A program made the translations under genes and the position numbers. From Phenylobacterium sp. CCH9-H3 (GTDB taxonomy: Bacteria > Pseudomonadota > Alphaproteobacteria > Caulobacterales > Caulobacteraceae), in assembly GCF_001557235.1 (NCBI RefSeq), contig NZ_LSJI01000056.1, positions 1-17,237 of the forward strand: a stretch of DNA of 17,237 nucleotides, read 5' to 3'. Positions 6,775-14,200 of the stretch are shown here, piece by piece; positions within the stretch are counted from its first letter, which is position 1; every line of letters begins with the position of its first letter. The notes beneath the pieces are model-generated. The model had not been told where the DNA came from, did no database searches, and saw only the letters and a list, made by a program, of their open reading frames with translations.

Positions 6775-9594
6775 TCACGCCGCAGGCTGGGGCTGCGCCG
6801 CGGGCTCGGACGGCGGAGACCGGCGCGGTTCGTCGCCGCCCCCACCGGGCTTACGCGCCTCGCCGCGCTTGCGGGCCGGCTTGGCGACCGCCGGGTCTCG
6901 CCGGGGTTCCAGCACCAGCCGATGGCCAACGGCGTCCCAGCGAGCCTGCACCTGGTCGCCGTCCCGGATCTCGCCGCCCAGCATGGCGCGGGCGAGCTCG
7001 GTCTCGAGCGTCGTGCGAATGAGCCGGCGCAACTCGCGCGCCCCGAATTCGGGGCGATAGCCGGCGTCCGCGATGTAGGCGATTAGGCTCTCGTCGATCC
7101 CCAGTTCCACGCCTTGGCCATGGGCGGCTCCGCGCACCCGTTCCAGATGCAGCTCGACGATCTGGCGGATCTGCTCGCGGGTCAGGGCATGGAAGACGAT
7201 GATCTCGTCCAGCCGATTGATGAATTCGGGCCGGAAGTGGGCACGGAGCGGCTCGTTCAGCTCCTCGCGCAACTTCGTGGCGTCCTGCTCCGCGCCGGCG
7301 CGCAGCCGCCGCTGGATGATCTCCGAGCCGATGTTGCTGGTGGCGATGATGATCGTGTTGGTGAAGTCCACCACGCGGCCCTTGCCGTCGGTCAGACGGC
7401 CATCGTCGAACACCTGCAGCAGGACGTTGTGCACGTCCGGATGGGCCTTTTCGATCTCGTCCAGGAGCACCACGCTGAACGGCCTGCGGCGCACGCGCTC
7501 AGTGAGCTGGCCGCCCTCCTCGTAGCCGACGTAGCCCGGAGGGGCTCCGATCAGCCGGGCCACGGTGTGGCGCTCCATGAATTCGCTCATGTCGAGGCGA
7601 ACCATGGCCTCCTCGGACCCGAAGACGTTCTCCGCGACAGCCTTGGCGAGTTCGGTCTTGCCGACGCCGGTGGGGCCGAGGAACAGGAAGTTGGCGATCG
7701 GGCCGCGGCCTTCACGAAGACCCGCCCGGGCCAGCCGCACCGCGTCGGAGACGGCCTTCACCGCCTCGTCCTGGCCGATGACACGCTTGTGGAGCTGCTG
7801 CTCGAGCTGGACCAGCCGCTCGCGTTCCTCGACGGTGAGTTCCGAGACGGGAACCCCGGTGAGCTTCGAGACAATCTGAGCGATGTGCTCGACCCGGACC
7901 TCGGCGGCGCCGGTGCCCACCGTGCGCCGCCAGCGATCGCCGGCCTCCTCCAGCGCCTTGTTCTTCGCCTCGCAGCGCGCCTGCAGGTCGTTGACGCGAT
8001 CCTCCTGTTTGCGGGCCTTGGCGCTCTCCAGCTCGCGCTTGATCTGGCGCACCTCCTGCTCCAGCTCCAGCACCTCGGGCGGGCGGGCCGTGGCGGAAAT
8101 CTTCACCCGGGCGGCCGCCTGGTCGATCAGGTCGATGGCCTTGTCCGGAAGGAAGCGGTTGGTGATGTACCGCTCGGAGAGCTCGGCCGCCGCAAGGATC
8201 GCCTCGTCGGTGATCGTCGCCTTGTGATGGGCCTCCAGGGTGTCGCGCAGGCCGTGCAGGATCATGATGGTCTGGGCGATGGTGGGCTCGGCCACGAAGA
8301 CCGGCTGGAAGCGACGCTCCAGGGCTGCGTCCTTCTCGATGTTCTTCTGGTACTCGTTGAGCGTCGTCGCGCCGATCAGGTTGAGCTCTCCGCGCGCGAG
8401 GGCGGGCTTGAAGACGTTGGCGATGTCCAGGCCGCCCTCCCCGCCGCCCTGGCCAGCGCCGACGATGGTGTGGAGCTCGTCGATGAACAGGATCAGTTCG
8501 TCCTTGTGCTCGGCGACCTCCTGCAGAATCTGCTGCGCGCGCTCCTCGAACTCGCCGCGGTACTTCGAGCCCGCGACCATCGAATTGATCGACAGCTCGA
8601 CCAGCCGCTTGCCTCGAAGCGCATCGGGCGCCTCGCCGGCCACGATGCGCTGAGCGAGGCCCTCGACGATGGCGGTCTTGCCGACGCCCGGTTCCCCAAT
8701 CAGCACGGGATTGTTCTTCTTGCGCCGGGCCAGCACCTCGATCGCGGTCTCGATCTCGTTGGCGCGGCCGATGACCGGATCGAGTTTGCCGTCGCGCGCG
8801 AGACGGGTGAGGTCGCGCCCGTATTTGTCGAGGTTGGGCGTGTTGGTCGGCGTTTCGACGCGGCCTTCCTCGGCCCCGCGCCCGACCACCTTCACCACCT
8901 GCTGGCGCAACGCCTGCGGCGTAAGCCCGTAGCGACGCAGGATGTCGCAGGCGATCCCCTCGCCTTCTTCGGCCAGGCCGATCAGCAGGTGCTCCGGCCC
9001 GACATAGGAATGGCCGAGCTCGTGGGAGGCGGCGAAGGCGCGCCCGAGCGCGCTCTTCACGCGCGGCGTGACGCCGATCTCCCCACCTTCGTCACCGGCG
9101 TCGCCGCGGGGCGACTCCTGTTCGAGCTGCTGGCGGAGCTCGTCCGTCGACACCTTGAACTGTTCCATGACCGTCCGGACGACATCACTCTCGGTCAGCG
9201 CGAACAGCAGATGCTCGGTGTCCACCTCGCGGCGGCCGAACTGCACCGCCCGCTCGGCGGCCGACTGGAGGATTTCCTTCGCGTGTTCGCTCAGCCGCTC
9301 CTCTGGTTCGCCGATCCGCCGCGCTGCGGCACGAGCGGGAGGATCATCGGAGACCCGGCCCTGGCCATCGGCGCCGCGGCTGCCGAAGAAGCCGCCCGTC
9401 TCACCGAAGAAGTCGTCGAACAGGCTTCCGCGGCCGCCGAACAGCGACTCCAGCGGTGATGACGAGCGCTGTTGCGCCGCGAGCCGGCGGTAGTCCAGCT
9501 CGCAGAGGTTCAGGGTTTCGCTGTCGCCATTGCGGGTGACGCGGGCGCGCACGGTCGCGGGACGTACGCCGCAAAGATCGCAGAGCTCGGCCAT
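6775..9594 (-). CDS. clpK: ClpK/ClpG-type AAA+ disaggregase
   Basis: A 939-residue Hsp100 ATPase of the ClpK/ClpG (heat-survival disaggregase) type. It has an extra N-terminal region with a zinc-finger-like motif (Cys5, Cys8, Cys31: LCDLCG and LNLCELDY) and a Gly/Phe-rich linker, followed by Clp N repeats at about residues 100-235. AAA-1 has Walker A GEPGVGKT (300-307), pore loop GSKYRGEFE and Walker [11 protein letters not shown] short coiled-coil M domain spans about 505-555, shorter than in ClpB. AAA-2 has Walker A GPTGVGKT (640-647), pore loop [13 protein letters not shown], Walker [10 protein letters not shown] and a DnaK-independent-type arrangement. The C-terminal tail is basic then Pro/Ala-rich. 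The cysteine N-domain and short M domain argue for ClpK/ClpG over ClpB or ClpA. AAGGA precedes the ATG by 8-9 nt. It heads the set clpK, 55-residue gene, hsp20, hdeD, and lies 63 nt after the crp/fnr gene, possibly on the same transcript. Confidence 0.93.
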   Translation of the reverse strand: MAELCDLCGVRPATVRARVTRNGDSETLNLCELDYRRLAAQQRSSSPLESLFGGRGSLFDDFFGETGGFFGSRGADGQGRVSDDPPARAAARRIGEPEERLSEHAKEILQSAAERAVQFGRREVDTEHLLFALTESDVVRTVMEQFKVSTDELRQQLEQESPRGDAGDEGGEIGVTPRVKSALGRAFAASHELGHSYVGPEHLLIGLAEEGEGIACDILRRYGLTPQALRQQVVKVVGRGAEEGRVETPTNTPNLDKYGRDLTRLARDGKLDPVIGRANEIETAIEVLARRKKNNPVLIGEPGVGKTAIVEGLAQRIVAGEAPDALRGKRLVELSINSMVAGSKYRGEFEERAQQILQEVAEHKDELILFIDELHTIVGAGQGGGEGGLDIANVFKPALARGELNLIGATTLNEYQKNIEKDAALERRFQPVFVAEPTIAQTIMILHGLRDTLEAHHKATITDEAILAAAELSERYITNRFLPDKAIDLIDQAAARVKISATARPPEVLELEQEVRQIKRELESAKARKQEDRVNDLQARCEAKNKALEEAGDRWRRTVGTGAAEVRVEHIAQIVSKLTGVPVSELTVEERERLVQLEQQLHKRVIGQDEAVKAVSDAVRLARAGLREGRGPIANFLFLGPTGVGKTELAKAVAENVFGSEEAMVRLDMSEFMERHTVARLIGAPPGYVGYEEGGQLTERVRRRPFSVVLLDEIEKAHPDVHNVLLQVFDDGRLTDGKGRVVDFTNTIIIATSNIGSEIIQRRLRAGAEQDATKLREELNEPLRAHFRPEFINRLDEIIVFHALTREQIRQIVELHLERVRGAAHGQGVELGIDESLIAYIADAGYRPEFGARELRRLIRTTLETELARAMLGGEIRDGDQVQARWDAVGHRLVLEPRRDPAVAKPARKRGEARKPGGGGDEPRRSPPSEPAAQPQPAA

Positions 9595-9626
9595 GGTTCA
9601 TTCCTTCTTTGTCAAGGCGTCGCTGC

Positions 9627-9643
9627 GGCCCGGGGACCGGGCC
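9627..9643 (-). promoter_or_regulatory. Perfect hairpin in the crp-clpK gap
   Basis: GGCCCGG-GGA-CCGGGCC is a 7-bp perfect stem with a 3-nt loop, within the 63 nt between the crp/fnr stop and the clpK start. On the minus strand no run of T follows, so it is not a standard terminator. It could partly block read-through or protect the clpK mRNA end. Its function is inferred only from position. Confidence 0.35.
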
Positions 9644-9657
9644 AACCTGTCGGGCGC

Positions 9658-10389
9658 CTAGGGCAGTGTCCGCGGCCAGTGCAGGCCGTCGTCGTCGTCC
9701 GCGGAGGACGCGTCGTCCTCGCGCAGCATCTCTTTGTCGAGCAGCCGCACCACGCGACCGCTTGTCGAGATCAGGCCGCGGGTCCGAAACGCCGTGAAGG
9801 TCCGGCTCACGGTCTCGCTCGAAAGGCCCAGGTAGTCGGCGATGTCGTAGCGCGACATCGGAAGCTCGATCCTGCCCCGGGATTGGGTTCGCCACGCCAG
9901 GTCGATCAGGAAGTAGGCCAGCTTCTCGAAAGCCGTGCCGTGCAGGACGTACATAAAGCGCTCGGCCGTACGGTCGCGGCTGACCAGCAGGCTCATCCAA
10001 AGCTCCTTGGCGGCCTCCTTGTCGATTTCCGCCAGGGCGTTGAGCCGCGTGACCGGACACTGCACCAGACGGGTCGCGTCCACCGCTTCGGCCGAGCAGT
10101 GGTGGATCTTTTCGCGCTCCATGCCGAAGATCTCGCCCGGGAGGTGGAAGCCGTGGACGATGCGGCGGCCGTCACGGTGCAGGGTGATGGTCCGGACCAC
10201 GCCCGAGACAACCTGGTAGATGAACTCCGCCGGGTCGCTCTGCGCGTAGATCGTCGCCCCAGGCTCCCGCGACCGCTGGGCCCCCTGAAGCACAAGTCGT
10301 GGCGCCGGTCTGCGCCGCGGTGCGATCACCGGCGGCGTGATGGACCCTCGGCCCGCGCCGTCGCCGGCGCCGCCATAACCCTCAAACAT
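9658..10389 (-). CDS. Crp/Fnr-family regulator (FixK-like)
   Basis: A 243-residue transcription factor. A disordered Gly/Pro/Arg-rich N-terminus (1-40) precedes a cyclic-nucleotide-binding-type beta-barrel at about 43-120 (GATIYAQSDPAEFIYQVVSG, GRRIVHGFHLPGEIFGME). A dimer helix comes next, then a winged helix-turn-helix at about 180-215 with recognition helix LSSETVSRTFTAF. Glu192, Ser195 and Arg196 match the E-x-x-S-R pattern by which Fnr and FixK read TTGA half-sites. The N-terminal Cys cluster of oxygen-sensing Fnr is absent; only Cys98 and Cys111 are present, so it is FixK-like rather than Fnr-like. The start at 10389 has GGAGAA 5-6 nt upstream, and the frame extends to 10494 without comparable support. 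A 20-bp palindrome centred 111 nt upstream suggests autoregulation. It is the likely reader of the shared CTGAC-N4-GTCAG sites. Confidence 0.92.
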   Translation of the reverse strand: MFEGYGGAGDGAGRGSITPPVIAPRRRPAPRLVLQGAQRSREPGATIYAQSDPAEFIYQVVSGVVRTITLHRDGRRIVHGFHLPGEIFGMEREKIHHCSAEAVDATRLVQCPVTRLNALAEIDKEAAKELWMSLLVSRDRTAERFMYVLHGTAFEKLAYFLIDLAWRTQSRGRIELPMSRYDIADYLGLSSETVSRTFTAFRTRGLISTSGRVVRLLDKEMLREDDASSADDDDGLHWPRTLP

Positions 10390-10490
10390 GGCGGTTCTCC
10401 CATCGCGGGCGACATCGTGGGCCTCCGGCGCCGCGGCGCCACTTCGGACAGTCCCTAAGGGCGAATACTCGGAACCGCGCCCACGGCCCC

Positions 10491-10510
10491 GCACTGACGC
10501 GCGTCAGTGC
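10491..10510. promoter_or_regulatory. 20-bp perfect palindrome between crp/fnr and BON gene 1
   Basis: GCACTGACGCGCGTCAGTGC is a perfect 20-bp palindrome carrying the CTGAC-N4-GTCAG core. It sits in the divergent region, with its centre about 76 nt before the BON gene start at 10577 and about 111 nt before the crp/fnr start at 10389. Toward crp/fnr, GAGTAT lies about 31-36 nt from the centre, where a -10 element would fall if the palindrome centre were near -41.5. It probably serves both promoters and is the strongest of the four copies. Confidence 0.7.
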
Positions 10511-10511
10511 C

Positions 10512-10526
10512 GCCGGACGTTCCGGC
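10512..10526. repeat. Second dyad beside the operator
   Basis: GCCGGACGTTCCGGC is a perfect 6-bp inverted repeat around CGT, starting 1 nt after the 20-bp palindrome. It could be a second protein site or an RNA hairpin in the leader of either divergent gene. The other three palindrome copies have no equivalent, so I give it little weight. Confidence 0.3.
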
Positions 10527-10576
10527 TGGGCATCTCCCGCAGACCGCCGAAATGGGGACGGACAAGGAGCAGGACC

Positions 10577-11230
10577 ATGAAGTCTGACGAGGACATCCGG
10601 CACGACGTCGAGGCCGAACTGCAGTGGGATCCGGACATCCGCGCCGCCGACATCGCCGTTGCGGTCAAGGAGGGCGTCGTCACCCTGACCGGGTTCGTCC
10701 GCAGCTATGCCCAGAGGTGGCAGGCCGAGCGCGACGCCAAGCGGGTCAGTGGCGTCCGGGGGGTGGCCAACGACATCGAGGTGCGACTGCCCAATCTCGA
10801 CGCGCGCCCGGACCCCGAGATCGCGCGCGACGCAGTCCAGGAGATCCGTTTCACGCTGCCCTACTCCGGCGAGAAGATCACCGTCACCGTCAAGAGCGGC
10901 TGGGTCACCCTCGAAGGCGAGGTTGAGTGGCACTATCTGCGCGAGCGCGCCGAGGAGGCCGTGCGACGGGTCCGGGGCGTGAAAGGCGTGACTAACCTGA
11001 TCGCGATCAAGGCGAAGGTCGCCACGACAGTGGTGAAAAGCCAGATCGAGGACGCCCTCCGGCGCAGCGCGGAGACCGACGCCAAGACCATCACCGTGGA
11101 GGTGGATGGCGACAAGGTCATCCTGCGCGGACAGGTCCGTTCCTGGGCCGAGCGCCAGGACGCGGAACGTGCCGCTTGGCGAGCGCCCGGCGTCCGTGAG
11201 GTGCAGAACCTGATCGCCATCAAGGTGTGA
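10577..11230 (+). CDS. Three-BON-domain protein (paralogue 1)
   Basis: A 217-residue protein made of three BON domains, at about residues 3-72, 78-147 and 150-217. Each shows the core pattern of a short strand ending in V-x-L-x-G-x-V followed by a helix and GVxxVxN: VVTLTGFVRSY, WVTLEGEVEW and KVILRGQVRSW. BON domains bind membranes or lipids in OsmY-like stress proteins, but OsmY is periplasmic and this protein has no signal peptide, so a cytoplasmic site is expected. AAGGAG 7-8 nt before ATG 10577 fixes the start; the longer open frame upstream is not coding. The perfect palindrome 76 nt upstream suggests control by the divergent Crp/Fnr regulator. It is clearly homologous along its length to the protein at 11819-12484, from which it is separated by the host-attachment gene. 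Confidence 0.92.
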   Translation: MKSDEDIRHDVEAELQWDPDIRAADIAVAVKEGVVTLTGFVRSYAQRWQAERDAKRVSGVRGVANDIEVRLPNLDARPDPEIARDAVQEIRFTLPYSGEKITVTVKSGWVTLEGEVEWHYLRERAEEAVRRVRGVKGVTNLIAIKAKVATTVVKSQIEDALRRSAETDAKTITVEVDGDKVILRGQVRSWAERQDAERAAWRAPGVREVQNLIAIKV

Positions 11231-11303
11231 AGGTCGGGGCGGCCGAACGTCGGCGGAGGCGTCCGGCCGCGTCGCACACCTTCGACCCCACGTGGAGGCG
11301 CAC

Positions 11304-11756
11304 ATGCTGCTGCCGACGACCATCACCTGGCTCATCGTGGCCAATGCCGAGCGTTGCCGCGCGCTCGAGGAACGCCGTCGCGGTGGCGCTCTCCGGGAAC
11401 TGGAGGCTTGGGACTGCCGGCAGACCGAACAGGACCGCATGCATGCGCACCATGAGCCCGCGGTCGGTGGCCAGCGGTTCGGGTCCGGCCGCTCCGTCGT
11501 GAATCCGCGCGACCTCGATGCGCAGGCGGAGCGGCGCCTTCTCACCCGCTACGCCCACCAACTGAACCTGGCCGGCGTCAAGGGACGCTACGAGCGGCTC
11601 ATCCTCATCGCCACGCCGCCGGCCCTGGGCGTGCTGCGCGAGCAGCTTGGACGTCCGGGCCAGCGATCCGTGGAACGGACCGCCACCTGCGACTGCCTGG
11701 AGGAACCGCCTGAGGCGCTGCGGGAGAGAATCCGGGCGCTGCGGGCGCCGCGCTGA
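11304..11756 (+). CDS. Host-attachment protein family (BaeRF-like)
   Basis: A 150-residue protein of the 'protein required for attachment to host cells' family (Pfam host_attach, PF10116, related to archaeal-eRF1-like BaeRF folds). Markers are the N-terminal strand TTITWLIVANAERCRALEER, the segment SVVNPRDLDAQAERRLLTRY, and the strand-helix RYERLILIATPPALGVLREQ, followed by a short C-terminal helix. The family name comes from an Agrobacterium attachment phenotype. Many members lie in stress gene clusters of non-pathogens and the biochemical role is unknown, so infection should not be read into it. The start is ATG 11304 with GGAGG 5 nt before it; an in-frame GTG at 11292 is less likely. It follows BON gene 1 by 73 nt on the same strand. 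Its TGA lies inside the palindrome that precedes BON gene 2. Confidence 0.85.
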   Translation: MLLPTTITWLIVANAERCRALEERRRGGALRELEAWDCRQTEQDRMHAHHEPAVGGQRFGSGRSVVNPRDLDAQAERRLLTRYAHQLNLAGVKGRYERLILIATPPALGVLREQLGRPGQRSVERTATCDCLEEPPEALRERIRALRAPR

Positions 11757-11769
11757 CGTACATCAGCGC
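11750..11769. promoter_or_regulatory. Crp/Fnr-like palindrome before BON gene 2
   Basis: GCGCTGACGTACATCAGCGC is an 18/20 palindrome with the core CTGAC-N4-ATCAG and a GTAC centre. The centre is about 60 nt before the BON gene 2 start at 11819. It overlaps the stop codon (TGA 11754-11756) of the host-attachment gene, so BON gene 2 and kefB probably have their own promoter in addition to read-through. Confidence 0.62.
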
Positions 11770-11818
11770 CCCGGCGGTTCGGGCCCGTCACACTTCGGCG
11801 CGCCGAGAGGAGGACGCC

Positions 11819-12484
11819 ATGCGGGCCGATAGCGATATCCAGCACGATGTGGAGCTTGAGATCCGGTACGATCCCGCGATCGACTCCCACGACATCGGCG
11901 TCAGCGTCCGTAACCGGATCGTCACCCTCACCGGCTTCGTCCGCAGCTACACCGAACACCAGCAGGCCGAGCGGGACGCCAAGCGCATCGTCGGCGTGGC
12001 CGCGATCGCCAACGAACTGCAGGTCAAGATCGCATCGGCAGAAGAGCGGCCGGACTCCGACCTGGCGCAAGACGCCGTGCTGGCCCTGGTCAGCCAGGTC
12101 CCATATCTCACGGGTGTCACGCCCATCGTCCGGAACGGCGATGTGACGCTGGAGGGCGAGGTCGAGTGGCGGTTCCAGAAGGAGCAGGCCGAGGAGGTCG
12201 TGCGTCGCCTGCGCGGGGTGAGGTCCGTGACCAACCTCATCCGGGTGAAGCCGCGGCTGCCGGCGGACGACATCAAGGCCCAGATCGAACACGCGCTGGT
12301 GCGCAGCGCCGACGTGGACGCGGCGCGGATCGTGGTCGAGACCGAGGGGGGCAAGGTGATCCTGAAGGGCATGGTCCGAACCCTTGCGGAGAAGGAGGAC
12401 GCCGAGCGCGCGGCCTGGCAGGCGCCGGGCGTCACGGCGGTCGACAACCGGCTGCTGATCGGCGACACCGCGCTGCTGCCGTAG
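11819..12484 (+). CDS. Three-BON-domain protein (paralogue 2)
   Basis: A 221-residue protein with the same three-BON layout as the product of 10577-11230. The core strands are IVTLTGFVRSY, DVTLEGEVEW and KVILKGMVRTL, each followed by an Ala/Glu/Arg-rich helix (QQAERDAKR, EQAEEVVRRL, EDAERAAWQ). The first domain differs little from paralogue 1 (HDVE, VTLTGFVRSY, AERDAKR shared), so the pair arose by duplication. The linker between domains 1 and 2 and the C-terminus (LLIGDTALLP) are the most diverged parts. There is no signal peptide. GAGGAGG lies before the ATG. A palindrome centred 60 nt upstream suggests control by the Crp/Fnr regulator. The kefB-type gene starts 9 nt after the stop, so the two are co-transcribed. 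Confidence 0.92.
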   Translation: MRADSDIQHDVELEIRYDPAIDSHDIGVSVRNRIVTLTGFVRSYTEHQQAERDAKRIVGVAAIANELQVKIASAEERPDSDLAQDAVLALVSQVPYLTGVTPIVRNGDVTLEGEVEWRFQKEQAEEVVRRLRGVRSVTNLIRVKPRLPADDIKAQIEHALVRSADVDAARIVVETEGGKVILKGMVRTLAEKEDAERAAWQAPGVTAVDNRLLIGDTALLP

Positions 12485-12493
12485 GCGGGCGTC

Positions 12494-14194
12494 TTGGACG
12501 AGCCATTCCTAGTTAAGGCCTTGATCCTGATGGCCGCGTCCGCGCTGGCCGTGGCCGCGTTCCGACGCGTGGGGCTGCCGGCGATCCTGGGCTATCTCGC
12601 CGCGGGCCTGGCCGTCGGGCCGCATGGCCTCAACCTCGTCGCGCCGGACGCGGCGACCCGCTTCCTGGCTGAACTCGGACTGATCTTCCTGATGTTCACG
12701 GCCGGGCTGGAATTCTCGGTGCCGGCCATGCTCGCGGCCCGCGGCGACGTCTTCGGGGCGGGCGCGTTGCACGTCGGATTGAGCGGCGTCGCGGGGGCCA
12801 TCGTCGCGACGCTGCTCGGCGCCGACCCAGGCGGCGCTGTGCTCGTTGGCGGGGCCGTGGCGCTGTCCTCGACGGCCGTGGTGGTCAAGCAGTTGTCGGA
12901 TCAGGGCGAGCTTGGGTCGTCCGCCGGGCGACGGATCCTCGGGTTGTTGTTGTTCGAGGACCTGGCCGGCCTGCTGCTCCTGGTGTGGGTGGGAGCCGCC
13001 GCCGGCGGGACGAACGCCCCGCCCCTCTCGACGCTGTCCCAGGCGGCGCTGGGCGGCGTCACGCTGGTCGGCGCGGCCGTGCTGGGGCGCCCTTTCTTCC
13101 GGGGCGCCCTCGCGTGGGTCGCGGAAAACCGGTCCACGGAGCTGCTCCTCCTCGCGATCCTGCTGCTCGCCCTCGGCGCCGCCTGGGTGGCCGGCCTGGC
13201 CGGCCTCGCCGCCCCCCTCGGCGCGTTCATGGCCGGCATGCTGGTCGGCGAGAGCGACATCCGCCATCACGCCGAGGACGACATCCGGCCGTTCCGCGAT
13301 GTGCTCCTTGGACTGTTCTTCGTCACGGTCGGGATGGGTTTCGATCTCGACGCCGCCACCGCGCATCCGTTGGCGGTGCTGACGTGGTTCGCGGTCTTCG
13401 TGCTGGTCAAGCCTGCAATCCTCCTCCTTGTGGCCCGGCTGAGGCGCTGGCCCGGCGAGGACGGGCTGCGCGTGGCGGTGGCGCTCGCCAACGGTGGGGA
13501 GTTCGGCCTCCTCCTGCTCACCCAGGCCATGGCCTCGGGCCTGGCCCCACCGAGCCTCGCCGGGCCCGTCGCCCTCGCGCTCCTGGGCAGCATGAGCCTG
13601 GCCCCGGTCCTGATGCCGCGATGGTCGCTCCTGGCGCGCCGGGCCGTCTGGCTGGCGCCTCCGCAGGCGCGAACCGACATCTCCGCGGCATCGCAGGAGC
13701 TCGATCGACACGTCATCCTGTGCGGCTGCGGCCGGATCGGGCGGCCGGTGGCGGAAGCCCTCGAAGCGGCCGGGGTGGCCTATGTGGCCCTCGAGAAGGA
13801 CTTCCCGCGCTACCGCCAGCTGCGAGGCCGCGGGCTTCACGTCGTGTTCGCCGACGCCAGCCGCCTGGGCGTCCTCGAAGCCGCGGGCGCCGCCCGCAGC
13901 CGGCTGCTGGTGCTGACCTTCGACACCGCGCGGGAAGCCGACCGCATTCTCGATTGGGCGCAGGCCAGCGCCCCGCAGGCTCGCCGGCTGGCCAGCGCCT
14001 CCGACGAGAACGCCGCGGCCGAACTCGTCGCTTGGGGCGCCGAGGTGGTGTTCCCGGAGAACCTGGCGGCCGGCCTCGGTCTCGCCGACCAAGCGCTTCT
14101 GCTGTGCGGCCTGGATCAGGACGCGGCGGCGCGCGTGGTGACCGACGTGCGCGAGCGCCTCAACCCGCGACTCGCCGGCTCCGGCGGCGTCTGA
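12494..14194 (+). CDS. kefB: KefB-type monovalent cation:proton antiporter (CPA2) with TrkA-N domain
   Basis: A 566-residue CPA2 transporter. Residues 1 to about 390 hold about 12 membrane segments with CPA2 markers: LGYLAAGLAVGPHGLN, LGLIFLMFTAGLEFSVPAML, LSSTAVVVKQLSDQGELGSS, LLLFEDLAGLLLL, GAFMAGMLVGES and ANGGEFGLLLL. From about 405 a cytoplasmic RCK/TrkA-N Rossmann domain begins with HVILCGCGRIGRPVAEALEA (GxGxxG) and ends in the binding-pocket acid of VALEKD. It probably exports K+ in exchange for H+ under electrophile, alkaline or heat stress; kefB genes are part of transmissible heat-resistance loci. The start is a TTG at 12494; the next ATG (12530) would cut into the first helix. It follows BON gene 2 by 9 nt and converges on the PAS/LuxR gene, with only 6 nt between the two stops. 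Confidence 0.88.
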   Translation: MDEPFLVKALILMAASALAVAAFRRVGLPAILGYLAAGLAVGPHGLNLVAPDAATRFLAELGLIFLMFTAGLEFSVPAMLAARGDVFGAGALHVGLSGVAGAIVATLLGADPGGAVLVGGAVALSSTAVVVKQLSDQGELGSSAGRRILGLLLFEDLAGLLLLVWVGAAAGGTNAPPLSTLSQAALGGVTLVGAAVLGRPFFRGALAWVAENRSTELLLLAILLLALGAAWVAGLAGLAAPLGAFMAGMLVGESDIRHHAEDDIRPFRDVLLGLFFVTVGMGFDLDAATAHPLAVLTWFAVFVLVKPAILLLVARLRRWPGEDGLRVAVALANGGEFGLLLLTQAMASGLAPPSLAGPVALALLGSMSLAPVLMPRWSLLARRAVWLAPPQARTDISAASQELDRHVILCGCGRIGRPVAEALEAAGVAYVALEKDFPRYRQLRGRGLHVVFADASRLGVLEAAGAARSRLLVLTFDTAREADRILDWAQASAPQARRLASASDENAAAELVAWGAEVVFPENLAAGLGLADQALLLCGLDQDAAARVVTDVRERLNPRLAGSGGV

Positions 14195-14200
14195 ACCACG

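Noticed and set aside
7114..9459. Very long plus-strand open frame opposite clpK (781 residues)
   Set aside because: It is the antisense shadow of a high-GC gene. The minus-strand clpK has complete AAA+ motifs and the plus-strand product has none.
9598..9620. TTGAC half-site just before clpK on the minus strand
   Set aside because: Only one half-site is present (TTGACAAAGAAGG); no inverted partner at 4-nt spacing, and it is too close to the start codon.
9472..10458. Plus-strand open frame opposite the clpK start and the crp/fnr gene
   Set aside because: It is an antisense shadow with no recognisable motifs, spanning two genes and their gap.
10390..10494. N-terminal extension of the crp/fnr frame to an upstream ATG
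   Set aside because: The extension runs into the operator region and has no ribosome-binding site; the ATG at 10389 has GGAGAA at good spacing.
10388..10576. N-terminal extension of BON gene 1 to ATG 10388
   Set aside because: It would overlap the palindrome and the divergent promoter; BON similarity with paralogue 2 begins exactly at the ATG 10577, which has AAGGAG.
12509..14092. Minus-strand open frame opposite kefB (527 residues)
   Set aside because: The product is Gln/Glu/Arg/Gly-rich nonsense complementary to hydrophobic helices; the transporter strand is clearly coding.
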